Part shown: positions 24,448 through 32,949 of the stretch, one piece after another
How the letters are laid out: the number at the start of each line of letters is the position of its first letter
Numbering within the stretch: position 1 is the stretch's first letter
Assembly: GCA_013213785.1 (NCBI GenBank)
Contig: JABSPZ010000012.1
Location: 124,001-188,000, forward strand
DNA: 64,000 nucleotides
Direction of reading: 5' to 3'
Origin: Henriciella sp.
Lineage (GTDB): Bacteria > Pseudomonadota > Alphaproteobacteria > Caulobacterales > Hyphomonadaceae
Position numbers and translations under genes: made by a program
The notes under the pieces: model-generated
The model's database searches: none
Seen by the model: only the letters and a program-made list of their open reading frames with translations
What the model was told of the DNA's origin: nothing

Positions 24448-26625
24448 CTATATCGCGACGGACACGCTCAATAGTGTCTCGTCCAAACTGCTTCCGCCAG
24501 CCATGACCGCGTGTGCCCCAGGCTCCAAGATCCAGGTGCGGCCGCTCTCGGACCAGTAGGATAAATCTGCATCCGGTACGAAAAATTCGACTGTTCGTGT
24601 TTCAGAAGGCGCTAGGGGCACTCTTTCAAATCCACGAAGGAGTTTGAGTGGACGCTCCACGGATTTGCCGGGGAAGCCAATATAAAGCTGCGCAACTTCG
24701 GTCGCTGGAACAGAGCCAATATTGGTGATCGAGACTTGCGCCTGAATCCCACCTGGCGCGCGCCGCGCCTTCAGACCTCGATATGAAAACTCCGAGTAGG
24801 ATAAACCGTGCCCAAATGCGAAGCTCGCCCTGGTTTGGTTTTTCTCAAACAAAGTGTAGCCATGGAGGCTGCCATATTCGATTTCTTCGGCATCCTTGTC
24901 GAAGAATGGATAGGCGCTTTCATCATCGGCGACGCTGAACGGTAGTTTTCCAGACGGACTGATGGCGCCATAAAGCAGTTTGGCGAGGGCGGTTCCGCCC
25001 TTCATGCCAGCGTAGAAGGTTTGCAGAATCGCGCCGGTTTGAGGGCCCCAGTCTGGGGATAAAATTGCAGAGCCGGAGACAATCACGACGATCGTGTTTG
25101 GGTTCACTGCCGTGACCGCTTTCACCAGAGCGATTTGGTCATCCGGCAAGCGGAGGCGTTCGCGATCGCCGCCGCGGTTGCCACCGCCGCCCAGCGCGCC
25201 GGCATTCTTGTTTTGCTTCTCACGTTGTTCCGCCATGGCAGACATCAACTGTTTTAGCCCTTCAGGAATTTGAGCTCCCTCACCAAACAATGCCTGGGCG
25301 CCGATATCTCCAGGGATCCACTCACCTTCATGATCCGCGGTGGTGCCAACTACAATGATCGCGGCATCAAGATCCTTCGCCGCCGCTGCCGCCGCGTCTA
25401 CATCCGTTTCAGAACCACTGATCTTGAGATCAGGCGACCCAAGGTAGTCAGCGATACCTTTGAGCGGCGTGATCACGTAAGGCGGCATGACTTTCGACGA
25501 TCCGTGGTCACCTGTATTTTCTAGATCTGCGAGAGTGCCGAAGACGCCGACCGCCTTCGATTTATCCAGCGGAAGAACGCCATTGTTTTTGAGTAAAACA
25601 GCGGAATTCTCCGCTGCTTCAAGAGCGATCGCACGATTGTCTTCACGCGCGACCAAGTCGATTGGGTAGTCTTCAAACGGGTCTTGTGCGCAAGCGAAGC
25701 GGTAAGTGACGCGAAGGATTCGTCGACACGCGGTTTCAATAACGGATGGTTCGATCTGACGATTGTTCACCGCGTCGACAAGGTTCTGGCCGTACTGAAG
25801 GGGCTCGGGGTTTTCCACATCGAGGCCAGCTGATGCGCCATAGGGGGCGTACACGCCAAGCATCCAATCGGAGTGCACAAAACCGTCAAAACCCCATTCA
25901 TGGCGCAGGATATCGGTGAGGAGCTCGCGGTGTTGGCCGCAATACTCGCCGTTCATCTTGTTATAGGCGCTCATAACCGAGGCGCATCCGGCATCGAGGA
26001 TGCGTTTAAAGTGGGGGAGGTATACCTCACGAAGGTCTCTGTCCGAAATCTTCACATTCACTTTGAACCGCGCATTCTCGATCGAGTTCAGCGCGTAGTG
26101 CTTCACCGTCGCGACAACGTTGTGTGTTTGGATGCCTGTCGAGAGCGCCGCGCCGAGCTCGCCCATATGATATGGGTCTTCACCATACGTTTCTTGTGCG
26201 CGGCCCCAGCCGGGGTGGCGGAGTAGATTGACGCAAACGGCGCCTGACAAGTTACAGTCTTGGGCACGAGCCTCCATGCCCATCACTTCACCGATGCGTC
26301 GCTCCAAATCCCGTTCCCAGCTAGCGCCCCGCGCCATTGTGCAAGGAAAACAGGTCGAATTCCCTCGGGCGACGCCGCGCGGACCATCTGTAAAATAGAG
26401 AGCAGGGACCCCTAGCCGATCGATTCCGCCACCTGCACGATAGGGTTCAGCCCCCCAGACCCCGCCAGTTCGCGCCATAGATTCAAAGAACCCGCGGCCC
26501 GACATCATGCCAACTTTTTCTTCTAGAGTTGCTTCTTCGAGGATCTCTGAGATCAAGTCCTCGATGTCTTGCTCCGAAAGCCCCTTTTGGGGCGAAAAGT
26601 CTCGCGTGGTCGTCTGCCCGTTCAT
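24448..26625 (-). CDS. Cytoplasmic GH3 beta-glucosidase
   Basis: A glycoside hydrolase family 3 enzyme of 725 residues with no signal peptide, so cytoplasmic. The nucleophile region reads GFVHSDWMLGVY, followed by the GH3 C-terminal sandwich and a fibronectin-III-like C-terminal domain (from about residue 640). A glycine-rich insertion, GALGGGGNRGGDRERL, lies in the C-terminal catalytic domain. I start at ATG 26625, which has AAGGA 7 bp upstream; an ATG at 26688 would overlap the operator palindrome. It is divergent from tetR across a shared operator, and a GPH symporter follows tetR, giving an import-then-cleave unit for a beta-glucoside. The exact sugar is unknown. Confidence 0.88.
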   Translation of the reverse strand: MNGQTTTRDFSPQKGLSEQDIEDLISEILEEATLEEKVGMMSGRGFFESMARTGGVWGAEPYRAGGGIDRLGVPALYFTDGPRGVARGNSTCFPCTMARGASWERDLERRIGEVMGMEARAQDCNLSGAVCVNLLRHPGWGRAQETYGEDPYHMGELGAALSTGIQTHNVVATVKHYALNSIENARFKVNVKISDRDLREVYLPHFKRILDAGCASVMSAYNKMNGEYCGQHRELLTDILRHEWGFDGFVHSDWMLGVYAPYGASAGLDVENPEPLQYGQNLVDAVNNRQIEPSVIETACRRILRVTYRFACAQDPFEDYPIDLVAREDNRAIALEAAENSAVLLKNNGVLPLDKSKAVGVFGTLADLENTGDHGSSKVMPPYVITPLKGIADYLGSPDLKISGSETDVDAAAAAAKDLDAAIIVVGTTADHEGEWIPGDIGAQALFGEGAQIPEGLKQLMSAMAEQREKQNKNAGALGGGGNRGGDRERLRLPDDQIALVKAVTAVNPNTIVVIVSGSAILSPDWGPQTGAILQTFYAGMKGGTALAKLLYGAISPSGKLPFSVADDESAYPFFDKDAEEIEYGSLHGYTLFEKNQTRASFAFGHGLSYSEFSYRGLKARRAPGGIQAQVSITNIGSVPATEVAQLYIGFPGKSVERPLKLLRGFERVPLAPSETRTVEFFVPDADLSYWSESGRTWILEPGAHAVMAGGSSLDETLLSVSVAI

Positions 26626-26681
26626 CCTTGAGTCCTTCGCTTGGGTGCTCTGTATCGCCTGATCACAGGCTGCTAATGTTT

Positions 26682-26695
26682 TATCCAATTGGATA
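26682..26695. promoter_or_regulatory. Palindromic operator between GH3 and tetR
   Basis: The 14-mer TATCCAATTGGATA is a perfect palindrome. It lies 57 bp upstream of the GH3 ATG and 68 bp upstream of the tetR ATG. The same palindrome recurs upstream of the symporter at 27449-27464. This is the expected placement for autoregulation and repression by the TetR protein. Confidence 0.75.
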
Positions 26696-26763
26696 GTAAT
26701 GTGCGAAATCGAATTGGCAATGGTTTGAGTCTGATAGAAGTTTGATGCTATGCAGGATGAATT

Positions 26764-27402
26764 ATGAGTTCTGTTGATCTGAAATCCCGTTCCACCAAAC
26801 GTCCCGCGCGCTCGCGCGAGGATATCTTGGAAGCCGCCCTTAAAGAATTTGCGGAACGCGGGTTTGATGGTGCGACGGTGCGAGGGATCGCTGCCCGAAT
26901 TGATCTAACGCACGGTATGATCCGCTATCATTATGATAATAAGGAACAGCTTTGGTTCGCAGCGGTCGAGCACTTGTTTGAACGCCAGTTTGAGTATCTG
27001 AAGTTTAGCGAACAAGAAGAACTCGAATACCCGCGCGGCACGCGTGAACGGTTCGCGACCTTTCTGCGCCGTTACGTTTACTACTGCGCGAAATATCCAG
27101 AGCATGCCCGTATTCTCATGCAGGAGACGGTCAGCCCAACCCCCAGAATGCGCAAAGCCCTGAAGCAGCACTTGCGTGAGCCGCACCATTCCATGGCGGA
27201 TGAAATTCGACTGCTGCAGAAGAATGGTGTGCTTAAAACAGACGCCCCGCCAGCCTCGATCATGTACATGATTTCTGGCGCGTGCCAGAATCTGTTTGCC
27301 TTGGCACCAGAAGTGAAAGTGTCACTCGACTATAATGCGTTGTCTCGCAAAGCGATTGAAGATCACGCTGACCTGATCGTCTCTACATTTGTACCCAGCT
27401 AA
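26764..27402 (+). CDS. TetR-family regulator of the glucoside genes
   Basis: A 212-residue TetR-family regulator. The N-terminal helix-turn-helix spans about residues 20-60 (ILEAALKEFAERGFDGATVR to MIRYHYDNKEQLW). The C-terminal ligand domain begins EHLFERQFEYL. It sits between two identical palindromes and between GH3 and a GPH symporter, so local repression relieved by a sugar-derived inducer is likely. The N-terminal half closely resembles the truncated tetR remnant at 30572-30946, suggesting the two are paralogues. Confidence 0.9.
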   Translation: MSSVDLKSRSTKRPARSREDILEAALKEFAERGFDGATVRGIAARIDLTHGMIRYHYDNKEQLWFAAVEHLFERQFEYLKFSEQEELEYPRGTRERFATFLRRYVYYCAKYPEHARILMQETVSPTPRMRKALKQHLREPHHSMADEIRLLQKNGVLKTDAPPASIMYMISGACQNLFALAPEVKVSLDYNALSRKAIEDHADLIVSTFVPS

Positions 27403-27448
27403 GTCGATTTGAGGCGTGCGCGGGCGCTTCGTCGCGTCACATATTGAA

Positions 27449-27464
27449 TTATCCAATTGGATAA
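27449..27464. promoter_or_regulatory. Palindromic operator upstream of GPH symporter
   Basis: The 16-mer TTATCCAATTGGATAA is a perfect palindrome containing the same core as the site at 26682-26695. It lies 71 bp upstream of the symporter start. Two copies flanking one tetR gene strongly suggest it is that regulator's binding site. Confidence 0.78.
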
Positions 27465-27535
27465 ATTTCTGTTTCCTCTATGCTCGGCTCAGATGACGCT
27501 GACAATGTTGATCCGCGTCAGCGAGGGCGCGTTGA

Positions 27536-28903
27536 ATGAGTGAGCAATTTAGACGGCTGAAAAAGCGGACCATCGCAGCCTATGGCGTCGGCGATTTAGG
27601 TTTCAATCTGTTCTACACGACGTTGAGCCTGTTCCTGCTCATTTACTATACCAATGTTCTCAATATCGCGCCGGTCACTGCAGGTTTCATGGCTGCGGGG
27701 CCAGTGCTTTGGGATGCGATTACTGATCCGATTATGGGCTTGATCGCCAGCCGAACCAAAACCCGTTTTGGCGCCTACCGGCCTTACATTCTTTTCGGAG
27801 CGCCGCTCTGTGGATTAAGTTTCGTGGCGATGTTTGCTGCACCGGTTTTGTTTCCGTCAGCGGTCATCGTTTCCAGCGTGATCGCGCATCTCATCTTCAG
27901 AACGCTCTATACGGTGGTCAATGTGCCGTATACGGCGATGACAGTGGTCCTAACAGATAAGAGCAAAGAGCGGGGCTATCTCGCTGCGTCGCGGATGATC
28001 GGGGCTATGACAGCAGGATTGTTGGCGGCCATCCTCATGTTTCCAATGGCCGAAGCCCTGGGTGGCGGAGACATTCGGCTAGGCTTTGTTTGGGTTGCGT
28101 CTCTGTATGCGATCATCGCAACAATCGCGATGTTAGTCGTCGGGCTTTCAACGCAGGAAACAAACGTTGGCGCTGAGAGTTCGAGCCAGCTGTCCTTCGG
28201 TCAGACCCTACGATTTTTAAAAGGAAACTCTGTGTTTTGGATTCTCGCCGCAGCGATTTTCCTAGGCTCAATTGGTAGCACGATAGGGATTAACTCACTC
28301 AACTATTACGTCGCTGATTATGTTGGTGCGCCAGGTCAGCAAAGGCTTGTTCTTTTGCCCCTTCTGCTGGGGTTCGGGATTTCGATCCCGATCTGGACTT
28401 GGGTGGCGACTAAAACGTCTAAGGCGCGGACATGGGTAATTGCGGGCGTACCAAGCGTTCTGGTCAGTATTGTGATGTTTGGGCTAGCCCCCAAAAGTCT
28501 CGAGCCTCTCGCTGCGCTGATCCTTGTGAAAGGGCTCTTCTCTGATGCAACACCCGTCCTGCTCTGGTCGATGGCGCCAGACACTGTTGAGTTCGGCGAG
28601 TGGAAAAGCGGTGTGAGAGACGAAGCAATAGGATTTGGATTGATCCAATTAGCGTTGAAGTCCGCCAGTAGCCTCGCGGCCTTCGCGCTGGGTGCCTTCC
28701 TTGCAGTGATCCAATATCAAGCGCCTGAGGTGCGAGCGGGTGCCCTCTCAGACGACACGCTCGAGGGATTACGGTTTGCAGCCTTCATCCTCCCAACAGT
28801 GTTCACGGTTGCTGGCTTAATTGCGATCAGTCAGTATCGGCTCGATCATACACTGCATGCGAGGCTTAGCCGCGTACTTGCTTGGCGGCGCCGCGCGACC
28901 TGA
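27536..28903 (+). CDS. GPH-family sugar:cation symporter
   Basis: A 455-residue, 12-helix transporter of the glycoside-pentoside-hexuronide family (MFS fold). The N-terminus KKRTIAAYGVGDLGFNLFYT and the TDPIMGLIASRTKTRFGAYRPYIL loop are typical, as is WSMAPDTVEFGEWKSG in the C-terminal half. It follows tetR and an operator. With the cytoplasmic GH3 enzyme it would import a disaccharide or glucoside for internal cleavage. A second GPH member lies at 56677-58077. Confidence 0.9.
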   Translation: MSEQFRRLKKRTIAAYGVGDLGFNLFYTTLSLFLLIYYTNVLNIAPVTAGFMAAGPVLWDAITDPIMGLIASRTKTRFGAYRPYILFGAPLCGLSFVAMFAAPVLFPSAVIVSSVIAHLIFRTLYTVVNVPYTAMTVVLTDKSKERGYLAASRMIGAMTAGLLAAILMFPMAEALGGGDIRLGFVWVASLYAIIATIAMLVVGLSTQETNVGAESSSQLSFGQTLRFLKGNSVFWILAAAIFLGSIGSTIGINSLNYYVADYVGAPGQQRLVLLPLLLGFGISIPIWTWVATKTSKARTWVIAGVPSVLVSIVMFGLAPKSLEPLAALILVKGLFSDATPVLLWSMAPDTVEFGEWKSGVRDEAIGFGLIQLALKSASSLAAFALGAFLAVIQYQAPEVRAGALSDDTLEGLRFAAFILPTVFTVAGLIAISQYRLDHTLHARLSRVLAWRRRAT

Positions 28904-28907
28904 CTTG

Positions 28908-30272
28908 CTATTCCTCGTCGAGCTGGGGTCCGATCAGAATGTTCGGATCGGTTGGTGGGAACGGATTGATTGGCTCTTTGACCTGGTCCGCAATTTCTAT
29001 GCGCATGGCGTCGACTTCGCTTTGCAAGCGGGCAACAACCTCCGGGTGCTCACGCACATAAGAGAACCGTTCGCTTGGATCACGTACAAGATCGAATAGG
29101 AGCTTTCCGCCAAACTGCTCAAATGGCACTTCAAACGACTTATAATAGGTCGAAAGGACCAGCCGGAATTGCTTGTCCCGGACCGCCGCAACGTTGTTAC
29201 CGTTGAAGAAGAATAGAGTGTCGTGTGGGCTTTCCGCACCGGATTGCATGACATCGCGAATATCTTTGCCGTCTATGACGCGGTCTGTTGGTACAGCGGC
29301 TCCAGCCATCGCGGCGAAGGTAGGCAGGAGATCAATCGCCATCGTCATCTCATCACTCACCGTTCCGGCTGGAATGGCGGCAGGCCAGCGCGCTAGAAAA
29401 GGAACACGGTAACCACCTTCATGCGTTCCACCTTTGCGGTCACGATAAGGGCCTGCATCACCCTCAAACCAAGGACCGTTATCGGACGTCACTAGGATCA
29501 GCGTATTGTCCGCGAGATCGAGTTCATCAAGCGTTTCCAGTATGACACCGACGCCATGGTCGAGGTGTTCGACGACATCGCCATAGTGCCCAGCCTCCGA
29601 CTGACCGTTAGCGCGTGCGGGCGTGAATAGCGGAATGTGTGGGAAGGTTTCAGCATAATAAAGAAAGAAAGGTGCCTCAGCATTCTCGCGAATAAAGTCA
29701 GATGCGGCGGCGGCGTAACGATCGGTGAGCGCTGTTTGATCAGCAGGCGATTCAGTAACCGTTTTTTCCTCGTACAAGTCGAATGGCTGCATATCGTTTG
29801 AGTAGGCGACCCCGAAAAACTCTTCAAAACCATGGGCTGTGGGCCAATACTCATCGGCGTGGCCAAGATGCCATTTGCCAACCATGCCAGTTGCATAGCC
29901 GGCGTCTTTGAGGAGTTCAGGAACAGTGATCTCAGACTGTGGCAATCCATCTTGAGAATGCGGCATGATCACGTGCTGCATTCCAGATCGGATCGGATAG
30001 CGACCCGTCAGGAGCGCCGCGCGCGACGGCGTGCAGACATTTGCTCCAGCGTAGAAGCTCGTCAGACGAACCCCTTCATTTCCGATACGGTCAATGTGCG
30101 GGGTTTTGATCATTGAGGCGCCGTTGATGCCGACATCACCCCAGCCGAGATCGTCCGCGAGGATTACGATAATGTTCGGTTGCTCCGTCTCCGTCTCGGC
30201 ATTGGAGGCTGACGTGCATGTTGCCAACCCGAAGACGGTGAGGCCGGCGATGAGAAAAGATTCGAATTTCAT
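28908..30272 (-). CDS. Secreted arylsulfatase-type sulfatase
   Basis: A 454-residue S1-family sulfatase. An N-terminal lipoprotein-like signal (MKFESFLIAGLTVFGLATC) precedes the metal-binding ILADDLGWGDVG. The formylglycine motif CTPSRAALLTGR, near residue 81, has the cysteine in C-x-P-S-R, so an anaerobic or aerobic maturase is needed elsewhere in the genome. It cleaves sulfate esters, probably from algal or animal glycans in the periplasm. It lies downstream of a truncated tetR/TonB-receptor remnant on the same strand, likely the rest of its former locus, and converges with the GPH gene 4 bp away. Confidence 0.9.
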   Translation of the reverse strand: MKFESFLIAGLTVFGLATCTSASNAETETEQPNIIVILADDLGWGDVGINGASMIKTPHIDRIGNEGVRLTSFYAGANVCTPSRAALLTGRYPIRSGMQHVIMPHSQDGLPQSEITVPELLKDAGYATGMVGKWHLGHADEYWPTAHGFEEFFGVAYSNDMQPFDLYEEKTVTESPADQTALTDRYAAAASDFIRENAEAPFFLYYAETFPHIPLFTPARANGQSEAGHYGDVVEHLDHGVGVILETLDELDLADNTLILVTSDNGPWFEGDAGPYRDRKGGTHEGGYRVPFLARWPAAIPAGTVSDEMTMAIDLLPTFAAMAGAAVPTDRVIDGKDIRDVMQSGAESPHDTLFFFNGNNVAAVRDKQFRLVLSTYYKSFEVPFEQFGGKLLFDLVRDPSERFSYVREHPEVVARLQSEVDAMRIEIADQVKEPINPFPPTDPNILIGPQLDEE

Positions 30273-30294
30273 ATTGCCGCCTATTCAGAAAAGT

Positions 30295-30326
30295 AGGGCC
30301 GGAAAGAGAAGAAATGCTCCGGCCCT
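30295..30326 (-). terminator. Terminator after the TonB-receptor remnant
   Basis: On the minus strand AGGGCCGGA (30318-30326) pairs perfectly with TCCGGCCCT (30295-30303) around a 14-nt loop, followed by ACTTTTC. This looks like an intrinsic terminator that once ended the TonB-receptor transcript. It separates the remnant from the sulfatase gene. Confidence 0.65.
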
Positions 30327-30366
30327 GCAGTTGATTAAGGGTGCTCTGCGCAGTTAAGCGCCAAGC

Positions 30367-30576
30367 TTAGTACCGTAAGCTCAATTTAGCACCCCATGTT
30401 CGTTGGGCCTCTAACGTGACGAATTGGGCATAGCCGGCGGTATCGAACGGCATGCCGACGATCGCCTCGACAAAGCTTTCATCCGTCAGGTTCCGACCGA
30501 ACAGTGTGAACGTGCCTCGCCCGTCGAACAGGTCGACGCCAATCTGGGCATCCGCCGCCATGTAGGCTTTCTCCAA
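30367..30576 (-). pseudogene. 3' remnant of a TonB-dependent receptor gene
   Basis: The last ~66 codons of a TonB-dependent receptor. The closing beta-strands FTLFGRNLTDESF and the terminal aromatic residue in KLSLRY are characteristic of the barrel end. Signal sequence, plug and most of the barrel are missing. The 5' side runs straight into a truncated tetR gene in another frame, near 30570. It keeps its stop codon and terminator. It is most simply explained by a deletion that removed the 5' part of the receptor gene and the 3' part of tetR. Confidence 0.82.
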
Positions 30577-30946
30577 TCATGATCCGCGCGTGCTCAGGGT
30601 TATTGGCGCAGTATCGAATATAATGGCGGAGAAAGACCGCGAGGCCCTCGCGCGTTGCGAGATCGATATGGCCAATAACCTCTTCGCTTAGGGCCTGGTC
30701 GAGTCGTTGGAACATGTCCGTGACGACATCCTTCCAAAGCTCCTCCTTACTTCCGAAATGATAGCGGATGAGCGTGTGAGTCATGTCCACATCGGCCGCA
30801 ATGTCCCGAATGCTGGTGGCGTCAAACCCGTTCGCTGCAAAGGCTTTTCTGGCCGCATTCATAATCTGCTCGCGCGTTTTTAAGGAACGCGATTGTGCAG
30901 GCGGGCGACGCGTTGGTTGTGGAGGTTGCTTCACGATAGAGCTCAC
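30572..30946 (-). pseudogene. Truncated TetR-family regulator gene
   Basis: The first ~124 codons encode a clear TetR helix-turn-helix and the start of the ligand domain (TREQIMNAARKAFAANGF, TSIRDIAADV, HTLIRYHFGSKEELW). The sequence follows the intact TetR at 26764-27402 as far as NNPEHARIMI. It then leaves the family and enters receptor DNA in the wrong frame, ending at 30479 after about 30 unrelated residues. About 85 C-terminal residues are lost, so dimerisation and ligand sensing are probably gone. The DNA-binding part might still be made. Confidence 0.8.
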
Positions 30947-31073
30947 GTTTTTCCAACTCAGAGGGATTAACTCAAAAAAACGAACTCGTCTCGTTGGTAG
31001 AAGCTATTCGGTGCGATCGGGGACCGGTTCAATAACAACACCCCAGCCCATGTTAGATGCAGTGGCGATTCCG

Positions 31074-31700
31074 TTATCGTTTTTGAGCCTGCGAGACCTC
31101 ATCCTCCGTCATGACGGCACGCAACTTACTGAGTTCGCTAGCAGCCGCGTCATTGCCCAAACGCTCAGCCTCAAGAAACCATGCGTAAGCCTCTACAAAG
31201 TCCGGTGCTGCCCCGTGTCCTCCAGCATTGGCAACTCCGAGATTAAATGCGCAGCGGCTATCTCCCAGACGAGCGCCCGTTGCCCAATAGTCCCGAGCGG
31301 CTGCTGGATCCTGCGATCCGCCTTCGCCGATCATGGCCATGCGACCGAGATGTGTCAGGGCATCGATGTCATTCTTAAGCGCTGCCAGTTCGAAGTAATG
31401 ACGTGCGATCGATGGCTCTTGATCCGTCGCCAATCCATGCAGATGCATAAAGCCGAGATTGAATAATCCCGCCGCGAGGCCAGCTTTCGCGGCTTGATCA
31501 TAATACTGGAATGCCTGTTCGAAACTCGCCGGGACGCCCCGTCCAGATTGAAGCATTGCGCCGTAATTATTTGCCGCGCCCGCGTGCCCAGAATCTGCGG
31601 CTTGCTTCATTAAGCTTGCGGCTCGCACCAAGTTTTCGCCGCCATCGCTTTGACGCATCAACCGGTGCGCTCTTTCGAACAGTGATTGCGGGTCAGCCAT
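31074..31700 (-). CDS. Sel1-repeat protein
   Basis: A 208-residue protein of about four to five Sel1-like TPR repeats (for example AGAANNYGAMLQSGRGVPAS, AAGLFNLGFMHLHGLATD and ALTHLGRMAMIGEGGSQ). These alpha-solenoids mediate protein contacts. No signal peptide is visible, so it is probably cytoplasmic. It overlaps the upstream photolyase-like gene by 8 bp and is the last gene of that leftward group. No specific function can be assigned. Confidence 0.85.
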   Translation of the reverse strand: MADPQSLFERAHRLMRQSDGGENLVRAASLMKQAADSGHAGAANNYGAMLQSGRGVPASFEQAFQYYDQAAKAGLAAGLFNLGFMHLHGLATDQEPSIARHYFELAALKNDIDALTHLGRMAMIGEGGSQDPAAARDYWATGARLGDSRCAFNLGVANAGGHGAAPDFVEAYAWFLEAERLGNDAAASELSKLRAVMTEDEVSQAQKR

Positions 31701-32919
31701 GTGCGCGCAGGTTCAGATCGGCCAGGATGCTGGGGATTTTTTTCTTCAACCCAAAGAACCCTTTCTTGGCGTGGCGCCAGGTGAGTTGGTCGTAAGCTCG
31801 AGTGCGCTCGATCAATTCAACGCCTGACGCACGTGCTGCAGACTTTACGCGTTTCGCGACCGGGCCAAGCGGGAGATGAGAGGTGACGCAAACCTTTAAA
31901 TCGTTCTCTCGCATCCACTCGGAGATGGCGATGGACCAATCATTCTCTTCGGTTGTGATGGTTTCCACACAGAAATGCTTTTCAATCCGACCGCGGCTGG
32001 CATTCAGTACGCTCGGAGCAAACTCAGCCGATAGTTTTCCGAGCGGGAGAACAGATCGCGGCGTGGCTGTGAGCAGGATCAAAATTGAGGATGGATTCGA
32101 AACGCCGAGGCTTTCAGGGTGGCAGTCCTCTTCTGTGACCAGAAGACCAAATCGCCGCCCTTCCAACTCCGCGTTGTTAAATTTGGGCGCGAGAAGTTGG
32201 ACTGGCCGATTGTCTTCAAGTGCAATAGCGGTGCTGGCTAACTGTTCTCGGGGAGAGAACCGGCCCGCCGTGAACTTTTCGATATTGTCGGCGCGCGCAA
32301 GATAAGTTTTTCCGATCGTGTGAAGCCCACCAACCCAGCGCCAAGAGCAGGTGTTTGAGGCAGGATCGCCATCCAAAAGGTGACGATAGAAAAAGTCTGC
32401 GCCAAGCTGCCAGGGAAGCTTCAGCGTAAAGATCCAAATACTCGCGAACCACATGCGGGCGTGATTGTGAAGATAACCTGTTTCCACGAGTTCTGTTGCC
32501 CACGCATCGAAACATGCGATTCCTGTTTCGCCAGATGTCGCGGTTTCATATTGGCGGGCTAATCCTGCTTCTTTTTCGAGACGATCAGTCAGCTCAACGA
32601 GGTCCGACTTGTAGTATCTCCAAACATCTGGTCGGTGTTCCAGCCAGCCTTTGAAGTAACCCCGCCAGAAAACCTCCTGGATAAACTTCTCAGCCTCAGT
32701 CTGGGTGTGGCTATCAAGCGTTGTTTTTAGCACTTCCTGTTCCGTAATGACGCGGTGTCGTAGCCACGGAGATAGCCTGGATACTTTACCATGTTTGCCC
32801 GGGCCAAAGTCGAAATATCGCTGCTTGGCATAGAGGTGGCCAGCCTGAGGCACAAAAGCTCTAAGCCTCTTTAGCGCGTGTTGCCGCTCAGGCGGCCATA
32901 GGGCGACTGGTTCGATCAT
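31693..32919 (-). CDS. Photolyase/cryptochrome-like protein with FAD domain first
   Basis: A 408-residue protein whose N-terminal ~230 residues match the helical FAD-binding domain of photolyases and cryptochromes (EEVFWRGYFKGWLE-like block, NHARMWFASIWIFTL, GDPASNTCSWRWVGG). The usual N-terminal alpha/beta antenna domain is absent. Instead the C-terminal ~170 residues have alternating strands and helices (FGLLVTEEDCHPESL, DLKVCVTSHLPLGPVAKR) and end in WRHAKKGFFGLKKKIP. This could be the antenna-like domain in swapped order. Whether it repairs DNA or senses light is unknown. It follows the C45-type gene by 30 bp. Confidence 0.8.
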   Translation of the reverse strand: MIEPVALWPPERQHALKRLRAFVPQAGHLYAKQRYFDFGPGKHGKVSRLSPWLRHRVITEQEVLKTTLDSHTQTEAEKFIQEVFWRGYFKGWLEHRPDVWRYYKSDLVELTDRLEKEAGLARQYETATSGETGIACFDAWATELVETGYLHNHARMWFASIWIFTLKLPWQLGADFFYRHLLDGDPASNTCSWRWVGGLHTIGKTYLARADNIEKFTAGRFSPREQLASTAIALEDNRPVQLLAPKFNNAELEGRRFGLLVTEEDCHPESLGVSNPSSILILLTATPRSVLPLGKLSAEFAPSVLNASRGRIEKHFCVETITTEENDWSIAISEWMRENDLKVCVTSHLPLGPVAKRVKSAARASGVELIERTRAYDQLTWRHAKKGFFGLKKKIPSILADLNLRAHG

Positions 32920-32949
32920 GTTCGTTTTTCGTGGGCTAGAGTGAGCTCG

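Noticed and set aside
26114-26123. ACAACGTTGT palindrome resembling the LacI-type operator
   Set aside because: It lies deep inside the GH3 coding sequence, not near a start, and is probably codon-driven coincidence.
30783-31466. A 227-codon plus-strand frame across the tetR remnant and Sel1 gene
   Set aside because: No domain; it is opposite recognisable TetR and Sel1 sequence.
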